This document shows positions 27,020-35,082 of a stretch of 35,082 nt of DNA, in pieces. This DNA is from Clostridiaceae bacterium (GTDB lineage: Bacteria > Bacillota > Clostridia > Saccharofermentanales > UBA5734). Positions within the stretch are counted from its first letter, which is position 1; the number at the start of each line of letters is the position of its first letter. Position numbers and translations under genes: made by a program. The stretch is taken from assembly GCA_012520975.1 (NCBI GenBank), contig JAAYNF010000085.1:1-35082 (forward strand), read 5' to 3'. The notes beneath the pieces are model-generated. The model had not been told where the DNA came from. It did not search any database and saw nothing but the letters and a program-made list of their open reading frames with translations.

Positions 27020-27649
27020 TTATATCACAGACAATTCGGTCGTGCCATCAGGCCCAAGCAGCCGGATCTTGTCGGTAGGTAAAATGGGATTGGCGAAAAG
27101 TCTGGCGACCAAAGATAAACGCCGGGCGGTAGCCAGAATCAACAAATTCACATCTTTCGTGGGCGAATTAAAAATCATCATGATCAGAGCATGGTTGCGA
27201 CCAGCCGGATCATGTTGATCCATCTTTTCCTGTATATCGGCAAAGGAGAGAGCTTTGCTTAGTTCCAATAAATCAGCCAATAGACCGCCGCTCAGCCTAG
27301 GAACTTGGCGTGAGTTGAGCAGGAGAATTTTTTCTATCGTCGTCAGGGGTATTGACAGCTGGCCATATTCGGTTTCCAGCAACATTTGGCTGTTGGTCAA
27401 AAACAGATTTCCCTCGGTCGCAAATGGCAACGGCACCCCTCCATAATGATAAACATGCAAGCCCCATCTGGCCTGTAGTTGACGTCCGCGACGACGCAGC
27501 ATATCGGAACGCCGCTGATTAATAAAGCCAAGAGCAAAAAGGCCGAACAACCCTCCAAAGGCCAGAGCTACGCAAACCCAAGCAGGAATCGAACCCATAA
27601 AAAACAAGGAAATCGCACAGATTATAATCAGCAAAAACGCCAACGCCAT
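27020..27649 (-). CDS. Uncharacterised protein with two N-terminal TM helices
   Basis: MALAFLLIIICAISLFFMGSIPAWVCVALAFGGLFGLFALGF followed by a soluble domain; immediately upstream of and codirectional with miaB. Confidence 0.7.
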   Translation of the reverse strand: MALAFLLIIICAISLFFMGSIPAWVCVALAFGGLFGLFALGFINQRRSDMLRRRGRQLQARWGLHVYHYGGVPLPFATEGNLFLTNSQMLLETEYGQLSIPLTTIEKILLLNSRQVPRLSGGLLADLLELSKALSFADIQEKMDQHDPAGRNHALIMMIFNSPTKDVNLLILATARRLSLVARLFANPILPTDKIRLLGPDGTTELSVI

Positions 27650-27731
27650 TATTACGCTCCAATTCGATGTTTTATACCCAAAATTCTACCATTTGTTTCA
27701 GGACTTGTAAGCCCATGTGCATACGAGACCT

Positions 27732-28562
27732 TTAGCCGGCATAAAGTTTGGCGATGATCCAGCGCGCCAATCTGACCGGCAGCAGCCTGGCAGCCAACGC
27801 GTAGAGTTTGTATATAAAGCCGCAGGTCACTTGCACAGGAGGATTTCTTCGCAGCATGTGACGAACAATGATGCGGGCAACCTGATCCGAGCTCATCCCG
27901 TTTTGTTCATCCTGCTCCATCCGCAGAAGCGACCGCTCGCATCGCAAGGAATACTCAGATTGCAATGCGCGCTGTGACACGATTCTGGCCTTTGTAAATC
28001 CTGTTTGAGTATCGCCCGGCTGAACGATCATGCAGCGTATACCGTATGGACGAACTTCGTCGTCCAGAGCCAGAGTCAGGCCTGCCAGAGCAGCCTTGCT
28101 GGCCGAGTAATATGCTTGAAACGGAATCGGCAGGAAACCGGCAACCGAACCGATATTGACAACCAGGCCGGAACGCTGCTTTCGCATTTGTTCCAGAACA
28201 ACCGGCAGCAAACTGATCGAACCAAAAAAGTTCGTTTCCATTTGGCTGCGGGCCTCCTCATGGGTTGTGTTCTCGACCGGCCCGGCGATGCCGAATCCGG
28301 CCGCCTGAACCAAGATATCAAGCCGACCCTCTTCCGCCACGATCTTTTCCACGACCCGTTTGCCTTGATCGGGGGAATGCACATCCAACCGTACCGTGCG
28401 CATCCAACGCTCCGGCGCGGTCTTGTCATTGTCAGGATCGTCAAAAAAGTCGGCCAGACTGCGTGACGCCGTGTAAACACGAATGCCGCGCCGCCCCAAT
28501 TCATAGGCGATTGACCTGCCGATCCCTGAACTACCGCCGGTAATCAGTGCGATTGGTATCAT
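27732..28562 (-). CDS. Short-chain dehydrogenase/reductase (SDR)
   Basis: IALITGGSSGIGRSIAYELGRRGIRVYTASR; VQAAGFGIAG; NIGSVAGFLPIPFQAYYSASKAALAGLTLAL (S-Y-K). RBS gggagg supports the ATG at 28562. Confidence 0.93.
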   Translation of the reverse strand: MIPIALITGGSSGIGRSIAYELGRRGIRVYTASRSLADFFDDPDNDKTAPERWMRTVRLDVHSPDQGKRVVEKIVAEEGRLDILVQAAGFGIAGPVENTTHEEARSQMETNFFGSISLLPVVLEQMRKQRSGLVVNIGSVAGFLPIPFQAYYSASKAALAGLTLALDDEVRPYGIRCMIVQPGDTQTGFTKARIVSQRALQSEYSLRCERSLLRMEQDEQNGMSSDQVARIIVRHMLRRNPPVQVTCGFIYKLYALAARLLPVRLARWIIAKLYAG

Positions 28563-28594
28563 GTTTCTTCCTCCCTGCATAACTTCCTAAAATC

Positions 28595-29491
28595 CTATTG
28601 TTTCTGTTTTTGCCCATCTGTTCCACTTTGTCCGGCATATCCTTTTTCTATACAGCGCAAAGCCCTTTCCTTGTTCCGCCCACCAAGAGCAATCTGTTGC
28701 TCGAGAAATGTCGGGTGCTCATGCAGAAAATGGTCCATGAAATCACGGGGACTGGTCATAAAGCGATCGATCATGGCAAACTGGTCGGAACTGATTTGAC
28801 CAGCATTCAGGGCCTGCACAAAAAATCGACGATCGATCTGCACCAATGCCTTTAAGATCACGTTATTTTCGGCCAGCCATTCCCGACCGCCTTGGTTGCG
28901 ATCGATGACCGTCACGGTCTGTTGCATATTCGCACCGGCACGGCGGACAGAAGGCAGCCAAACTCGTTGATAGCTGGACGCTTCGGTTACCAGATCCGCC
29001 ACGTGCAATACTTGACTGCCGGTCAGGACTCCCGCATCGACCAAAAGATTCTTGGTAAAATGATCTTGACTGAGAATCATTGTGCCATTTTTCAAGATGC
29101 TCAAATGAGGTTTGCCCAACAAATTGGCAACCTGGACGGAAAAAAAGAAATCCCGGCGCTCACCGCCGGAGACAATATCAAATGAGTCGGCCGGATAAGA
29201 TCGAGCCAGCAGATCGCAGACTCTTTTAAAGGCCGGAACATGGTTGTATTGTTTTGTGACGGCTAAGCTTATTTGCGGTGGTAAAAAAAGCGGTTCATCC
29301 GCCAGCGATTCAATCAACGCCAGCAGATCATTGGCACTGGTTTCGCTGCCATACAAGAAATGTGTATTGATGTAATATGGCCCCAGCGTCCCCGATGTAT
29401 ACCAAAAAGGCTGACCAGGTGGACAGACTCGGATTGCCTGAGTCTCAAACAACCACCGAATGATTGATTTTTGGTCGGTCACGAAAAACAC
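28595..29491 (-). CDS. Divergent orotate phosphoribosyltransferase-like protein with C-terminal extension (start may be the GTG at 29482)
   Basis: YTSGTLGPYYINTHFLYG, DIVSGGERRDFFFSVQVANLLGKPHLSI, VLHVADLVTEASSY, VTVIDRNQGGREWLAENNVILKALV align in order with PyrE-type PRTases; sits directly downstream of pyrD. Confidence 0.7.
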   Translation of the reverse strand: MFFVTDQKSIIRWLFETQAIRVCPPGQPFWYTSGTLGPYYINTHFLYGSETSANDLLALIESLADEPLFLPPQISLAVTKQYNHVPAFKRVCDLLARSYPADSFDIVSGGERRDFFFSVQVANLLGKPHLSILKNGTMILSQDHFTKNLLVDAGVLTGSQVLHVADLVTEASSYQRVWLPSVRRAGANMQQTVTVIDRNQGGREWLAENNVILKALVQIDRRFFVQALNAGQISSDQFAMIDRFMTSPRDFMDHFLHEHPTFLEQQIALGGRNKERALRCIEKGYAGQSGTDGQKQKQ

Positions 29492-29527
29492 CTCTTATTG
29501 TTCCCATAGTATCAATCTAGCATAGGA

Positions 29528-30445
29528 TCAGCCATTCCACAATTCCAACGTACCTGTGTACTGACCGACCTCGGAGACACCGTCCAGCTCCATGATCGCC
29601 CGAATTTCATCTATGATGTCTTGACATGCAGTCGGCTTGATGAGATTTGCTGTGCCGACCTCAACGGCGGTAGCGCCGGCAATCATAAATTCCAACACAT
29701 CATTGCCGCTCATAATGCCACCCACGCCGACAATGGGGATACTGACCGCTCGGTAAGTTTCGGCAACCATCCGCAAAGCGATCGGTTTGATCGCGGGACC
29801 TGACAAACCACCGATGTTGTTGCGCAGGATCGGCCGACGCAGTTTTCGATCAATCGCTATCCCCAGCAACGTGTTAATCAACACAACGGCGTCAGCGCCC
29901 CCGGACTCAGCTGCTCTGGCCATATCAGCAATGGAGGTTACATTTGGTGTCAATTTTGCCCATAGGGGTTTCTTGGTCACTTGCCGGGCGGCGGCCACCA
30001 GCTTTTCGATCATTTCCGGATTGCTTCCGATCAGCATACAACCTTCCTTAACATTTGGGCAGGATAAATTCAACTCGATGGCGTCGACCGACGTTGCATC
30101 CAAACGACGACACATTTCCAGATATTCCTCGGGATCGTTGCCGGCGATATTGACGATAATTCGGCAGCCCAAATCGATCATAAAGGGTAATTCATTCGCC
30201 AAAAATGAGGTGAAACCGGGATTTTGCAGACCGACACTGTTCAACATACCACTTGCCGTTTCGGCCACGCGAGGCGCGGGATTACCATCTCTGGGCAACA
30301 AGGTCAGACCTTTGGAACAAATTCCGCCGATTCGGCCAAGGTTCTGAAAATTCCGCATCTCGCGTCCGAAACCAAACGTGCCGGAAGCCGCAATTACCGG
30401 ATTGGCAAACGGAATATTGCCTACGCAAACCGTTAAATCTGCCAT
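29528..30445 (-). CDS. pyrD: Dihydroorotate dehydrogenase, NAD-type catalytic subunit (PyrDB)
   Basis: GNIPFANPVIAASGTFGFGREM; VNIAGNDPEEYLEMCRRL; IELNLSCPNVKEGCM; KPLWAKLTPNVTSIADMARA; GVGGIMSGNDVLEFMIAGATAVEVGTAN. Confidence 0.96.
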   Translation of the reverse strand: MADLTVCVGNIPFANPVIAASGTFGFGREMRNFQNLGRIGGICSKGLTLLPRDGNPAPRVAETASGMLNSVGLQNPGFTSFLANELPFMIDLGCRIIVNIAGNDPEEYLEMCRRLDATSVDAIELNLSCPNVKEGCMLIGSNPEMIEKLVAAARQVTKKPLWAKLTPNVTSIADMARAAESGGADAVVLINTLLGIAIDRKLRRPILRNNIGGLSGPAIKPIALRMVAETYRAVSIPIVGVGGIMSGNDVLEFMIAGATAVEVGTANLIKPTACQDIIDEIRAIMELDGVSEVGQYTGTLELWNG

Positions 30446-31236
30446 TCAACCACCTCCGCATTGAAAACCGGTCCTTCGGTACAGCAACGCTGATATTCGG
30501 CTCCTTGCTCATCACCACGTTTGATCTTGCAGGCACAAACCAGACACACCCCAATGCCGCAAGCCATACGTTCTTCCAAGGAAACTTGACACGAAATGCC
30601 GTATTCATCAGCCAGTGCGGCAACAGATGCCATCATTTTTTCCGGTCCGCAGGTCAAAATCCGTGTTTCCGGAACCAACGGCAGTTTCGCAAGCAGATCG
30701 TCAAGCGCCGCCACGGCGTGACCGGAAAAATCCATATCGTCGCCCTCTTCTGAAGCAAATAATGTTTGGCAGGTCAACGCTTTATATTGATCGGTCAGAA
30801 AACTGTCGCCTAGGGACCGGTAACCGCAAACCGCAATCCCCTCGAGATCGCGAGCCTGACAAACTTTTTGGACAAAATACAGAGGAAAAACACCGGTTCC
30901 GCCACCTACGGTAATGACCCGGCGAGCGCCTTCCAGATTAAAGCCTCGGCCAAGAGGACCCAAAAGGGATAAGATGTCGCCTTTTTTTCGCTTGGCGAGA
31001 AAGCGGGTGCCCTCTCCCGCTATCCGTATGCCCAACTGGATACTGCCTCTTGCCGGATCGGCATTCATAATGCCGATGGGCCGGCGGAGAAACTGATTGC
31101 TGGTCAGGTTGACAAATTGACCCGGATAGGCGATTTGAGCGATAGCCGGAGCCTCTAGGGTCAGAACCACCGTCTGGCCGTTTATGCTTTCATGATCAAT
31201 AATCGGACAGTTGAACTCAATTGTTCGCATTTTCAA
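30433..31236 (-). CDS. pyrK: Dihydroorotate dehydrogenase electron-transfer subunit PyrK (FAD/2Fe-2S)
   Basis: PGQFVNLTSNQFLRRPIGI; TVGGGTGVFPLYF; CGPEKMM; 2Fe-2S motif ERMACGIGVCLVCACK...CC. Confidence 0.95.
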   Translation of the reverse strand: MKMRTIEFNCPIIDHESINGQTVVLTLEAPAIAQIAYPGQFVNLTSNQFLRRPIGIMNADPARGSIQLGIRIAGEGTRFLAKRKKGDILSLLGPLGRGFNLEGARRVITVGGGTGVFPLYFVQKVCQARDLEGIAVCGYRSLGDSFLTDQYKALTCQTLFASEEGDDMDFSGHAVAALDDLLAKLPLVPETRILTCGPEKMMASVAALADEYGISCQVSLEERMACGIGVCLVCACKIKRGDEQGAEYQRCCTEGPVFNAEVVEWQI

Positions 31237-31254
31237 CTCCTATTCTGAGATCTG

Positions 31255-32196
31255 TCATTTTGCTCTTTTTTCTAGGGCCTGTCGCAATTTTGCTTTCATC
31301 AACAGGGCTTCTCGCCTGGCGGCTATGGCAAATTCTCCATGAGCCATTTGTTGCGTCTTCCAGGCCAGCATGATGCTGCGGGACGCATTAACAATGGCTC
31401 CGCGACCATCCGAACTAAAACTGCTGATCGCATCATCGGCGCTTGCTCCTTGCGCGCCATAACCGGGCACGAGAATAAAAGACTTCGGCATCAACTTGCG
31501 AAGTTTGGCTGCCTGAAGCGGCCATGTGGCTCCAACCACGGCTCCGACCGACGAGTAACCGCATGCGCCGATCAAATCATCGCCCCACTCTGCTACTTTT
31601 GCCGCCATGGCCTCATAAACAGTCCTGCCGTCCGAAAGGATTAAATCCTGTACATCCCCTGCGGATGGATTGGAAGTGCGTACCAAAACAAAAATGCCTT
31701 TCCCTTTTTTCCGGCAGACCGCAATAAAGGGTTTGATCCCGTCCAGACCAAGATAGGCGTTAACGGTCAGGGCATCCGCGTCAAACATCGGAGCGGAGCT
31801 GTCGTCGGGCAAAAGATTTTCGCCAAGCCAAGCTGAGGCATAAGCATCGGCGGTACTGCCGATGTCGTTCCGTTTACCATCGGCAATCACCAGCATACCC
31901 GCCTTACCGGCATACTGTATGGTCCGTTGCAAAGCTCTCATACCGTGGGAACCGTATTTTTCATAATAGGCAAGCTGCGGCTTAACTGCCGGAACGATAT
32001 CGGCTACATGATCAATTAAACGTTTGTTGAATTCGTAGATCGCCAAGCTGGCGGACAAAACAGGATCATCACATTGTTTGCCGAAATAGTCCACGATATC
32101 TTGAGGAATATATTCCAGTACCGGATCCAATCCGATCACAGTCGGATTGCCGGTCTGGCTAATCTTCTGTTCCAACCGATCTGCGAAATTATTCAT
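31255..32196 (-). CDS. pyrF: Orotidine 5'-phosphate decarboxylase (type 2)
   Basis: NPTVIGLDPVLEYIP; VKPQLAYYEKYGSHGMRALQRTI; VIADGKRNDIGSTADAYASAWLG; LVPGYGAQGASADD. Confidence 0.95.
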   Translation of the reverse strand: MNNFADRLEQKISQTGNPTVIGLDPVLEYIPQDIVDYFGKQCDDPVLSASLAIYEFNKRLIDHVADIVPAVKPQLAYYEKYGSHGMRALQRTIQYAGKAGMLVIADGKRNDIGSTADAYASAWLGENLLPDDSSAPMFDADALTVNAYLGLDGIKPFIAVCRKKGKGIFVLVRTSNPSAGDVQDLILSDGRTVYEAMAAKVAEWGDDLIGACGYSSVGAVVGATWPLQAAKLRKLMPKSFILVPGYGAQGASADDAISSFSSDGRGAIVNASRSIMLAWKTQQMAHGEFAIAARREALLMKAKLRQALEKRAK

Positions 32197-33451
32197 AGGT
32201 AACCCTCCCGTCGCAAATGGTCAGTTGTACCTGTCCGTATAACTCCCACCCGTGAAAAGGCGTATTTCGCGCCTTGGACAGCATGGCGTCGCGATCGAAA
32301 ATAAAAGGATTTTCTAGATCTACCAGGACAAGATCCGCCGGCCGGCCGGGTGTCAGAGTACCTAAATCCGGTTGCAGCAGCTTGGCCGGATTGGTCGTCA
32401 TCGTCGCCAGCCACTGTGGCAATGTTAAAAAACCGGTTCGGACCAAAAAAGTGTATCCGAGCGCCAACGCCGTTTCAAAGCCAACAATGCCGTTGTTGGC
32501 TAAACCGAACTCCAGATCTTTTTCGTCCGAATGGTGAGGCGCATGGTCAGTGGCGATCATGTCAATGGTTCCATCCTGCAGGCCTTTGATAATGGCGTCA
32601 ACATCCTCTTGGGCGCGAAGTGGCGGATTCATTTTGGCATTGGTATCAAAACCTTGGCAGGCCTGATCGGTCAAGGTAAAATAATGCGGGCAGGTTTCAG
32701 CGCTGACCTGCACTCCCCTTGCCTTGGCGGCCCGAATCAAATCTACCGAGGCTCGGGTACTGACATGGGCGATATGGACAGGTAATTCCAAATACTCGGA
32801 CAACAGGCATTCTCGAGCAACCATCATGGATTCCGATACCGTTGGAATGCCACGAAGTCCTAATGTCGTTGACCAGAGACCTTCATTCATGTGCCCGCCC
32901 TCAGCCAATGACAGGTCTTCGCAATGCGAAATGACGGTCAGACCGAAGTGGTTGGCATAGAGCATGCCTTTTCGCATGATATCTGCCCGCTCAACCGGTC
33001 GCCCATCATCCGAAACGGCAACAATCCCTTCGGCGGCCATCAGTCCTATTTCCGCCAGCTCCAGTCCTTTTTGCTCCTTGCTTAGTGCCCCGATCGGTAA
33101 TACACGGGCATAACCTTCTTTTGCGCTCTTTTCTTTGATGAATCTTACCAAGGCCGCATGATCACAGACCGGTACGGTGTTCGGCATGCAGGCGACGGTG
33201 GTAAAGCCCCCCTTGGCTGCGCTTTTTGTTCCGCTGACAATGTCTTCACGATATTCATGTCCCGGTTCACGCAAATGGCAATGCGCATCGATCAGGCCCG
33301 GGAAAACGGCCAGTCCGGTTGCATCGATGATCCGGTCCGGCTGTTCCTCAAATCCATCACTGATTAAGCCGTGTTCAATATACACCGGCCGTACACCGGT
33401 AAAACCGGTGGCCGGGTCGACAACATGACCGTTTTCAACGACCATCCTCAT
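32189..33451 (-). CDS. pyrC: Dihydroorotase
   Basis: VFPGLIDAHCHLREPGHEYREDIVSGTKSAAKGGFTTVACMPNT; IAHVSTRASVDLIR; ATDHAPHHSDEKDLEF. Confidence 0.96.
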   Translation of the reverse strand: MRMVVENGHVVDPATGFTGVRPVYIEHGLISDGFEEQPDRIIDATGLAVFPGLIDAHCHLREPGHEYREDIVSGTKSAAKGGFTTVACMPNTVPVCDHAALVRFIKEKSAKEGYARVLPIGALSKEQKGLELAEIGLMAAEGIVAVSDDGRPVERADIMRKGMLYANHFGLTVISHCEDLSLAEGGHMNEGLWSTTLGLRGIPTVSESMMVARECLLSEYLELPVHIAHVSTRASVDLIRAAKARGVQVSAETCPHYFTLTDQACQGFDTNAKMNPPLRAQEDVDAIIKGLQDGTIDMIATDHAPHHSDEKDLEFGLANNGIVGFETALALGYTFLVRTGFLTLPQWLATMTTNPAKLLQPDLGTLTPGRPADLVLVDLENPFIFDRDAMLSKARNTPFHGWELYGQVQLTICDGRVTYE

Positions 33452-34377
33452 CCTACGTTCCTCCTGGCTTGCAATAGATACATGATGGCCATGCGAACAG
33501 CCACTCCGTTGGTCACCTGTTCATTGATTACCGATTGCGAGCTGTCATAAATATGTGTTGGCATCTCGACACCGTGATTGCATGGGCCAGGATGCATAAT
33601 AATGGCGTCAGGTTTGGCGCTGCGGATAGCGTCGTCATCCAGCGCAAAAAAACGAGCATACTCACTGATTGAAGGAAACATGGCTGTGCGCATCCGCTCC
33701 AGCTGGATTCGAAGCGCCATGATAACATCCGCGCCTTGCACCGCGTCCCGGACAGAGGGGCAGACAACGGCACCCATTTCGGCAAGACCTACCGGCATCA
33801 TGGTCGGCGGAGCTGCCAAACGTACCTCGGCGCCTAATTTAATCAGTCCCCACAAATTGCTGCGGGCAACCCGGCTGTGCAGGACATCACCGATAATGGC
33901 CACCCGCAGGCCTTTGATTCCACCCTTCTTCTGACGCATGGTGAAAAAGTCAAGCAACGCCTGCGTGGGATGCTCGTTCATACCGTCGCCGGCATTGATC
34001 ACAGAGGCTTTGACGCGGGGCGCGATCAGGTGAGGCGCGCCGGATTCTCCGTGCCGCATGATCAAAATATCCGTCGCCATCATATCGATGGTCCTGGCAG
34101 TGTCCACCAAAGACTCGCCTTTGTTGACGCTGCTGCTGGATGTTGCAATGTTGGCCGACGCGGCGCTCATGAATTTACTGGCCATTTCAAAGGACAGTCG
34201 CGTTCGGGTGCTGTTTTCATAAAACAACGTGACAATTGATTTGCCTTGTAAATGCGCGGTCCTTTTACTATTTGCCTGCAAAACCATCTTCATTGTTTCG
34301 GCGGTATCCAGAATCAGATTGATTTCATCTACGGTCAATTGCTGGATTCCTAGAAGATCTTTATGGATAAGCTGCAT
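33448..34377 (-). CDS. pyrB: Aspartate carbamoyltransferase catalytic subunit
   Basis: VTLFYENSTRTRLSFEMASKFM; INAGDGMNEHPTQALLDFFTM; IIGDVLHSRVARSN; MHPGPCNHGVEMP. Confidence 0.96.
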   Translation of the reverse strand: MQLIHKDLLGIQQLTVDEINLILDTAETMKMVLQANSKRTAHLQGKSIVTLFYENSTRTRLSFEMASKFMSAASANIATSSSSVNKGESLVDTARTIDMMATDILIMRHGESGAPHLIAPRVKASVINAGDGMNEHPTQALLDFFTMRQKKGGIKGLRVAIIGDVLHSRVARSNLWGLIKLGAEVRLAAPPTMMPVGLAEMGAVVCPSVRDAVQGADVIMALRIQLERMRTAMFPSISEYARFFALDDDAIRSAKPDAIIMHPGPCNHGVEMPTHIYDSSQSVINEQVTNGVAVRMAIMYLLQARRNVG

Positions 34378-34382
34378 ATGGA

Positions 34383-34997
<615 letters not shown>

Positions 34998-35041
34998 TCA
35001 AGCAAATGTGGTTTTCCCACTTGCATCCGGACAATTTATGG

Positions 35042-35076
35042 AACCCTTCCAGCCTCACAGGACTCGTTAAAAGGTT
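35042..35076 (-). promoter_or_regulatory. PyrR-binding anti-antiterminator hairpin of the pyr operon leader
   Basis: Minus strand: aaccttttaacgAGTCCTGTGAGGCTggaagggtt; the loop AGTCCTGTGAGGCT fits the PyrR-binding consensus ARUCCNGNGAGGYU and is closed by a 7-bp stem. Confidence 0.92.
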
Positions 35077-35082
35077 TTCTCA

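Noticed and set aside
29787-30347. 186-aa plus-strand ORF opposite pyrD
   Set aside because: Antisense shadow ORF; the pyrD reading frame is unambiguous.
31209-31226. GAACTCAATTGTTC near the pyrK start as a possible LexA box
   Set aside because: The half-sites are separated by 6 nt rather than 4 and it lies inside the coding start of pyrK.

Overview
The window looks like a housekeeping chromosomal segment of a Clostridia-type Firmicute. I saw no rRNA, tRNA, CRISPR array, phage block or IS element. From left to right it contains: the C-terminus of purB; a GntR/UTRA regulator; a cysteine desulfurase-thiI-AIR synthase-like-glyA run; rarA; an iscS-iscU-mnmA cluster; a PHP phosphatase (minus strand); an M18 aminopeptidase; a tyrosine recombinase (minus); asd; an alpha/beta hydrolase; a Leu (CUC) T-box leader with leuA; a single-TM protein (minus) with a 60-aa tandem duplication; and lexA with an apparent SOS box on its promoter. 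These are followed on the minus strand by a membrane protein-miaB-mutS-mutL-miaA-hfq cluster, and by a pyrimidine operon (PyrR attenuator, pyrR-pyrB-pyrC-pyrF-pyrK-pyrD, a divergent orotate-PRTase-like gene, an SDR gene). No clearly new multi-gene system is evident. The best leads are: (1) the degenerate OPRT-like protein sitting where pyrE would be expected; (2) the repeat-containing membrane protein divergent from lexA, the position of the SOS division inhibitor yneA in Bacillus; (3) an atypical Hfq; (4) a perfect AT-rich palindrome between leuA and that membrane protein; (5) a leader with three inverted repeats in front of iscS. All calls come from reading the sequence and the supplied ORF track; no database search was run.
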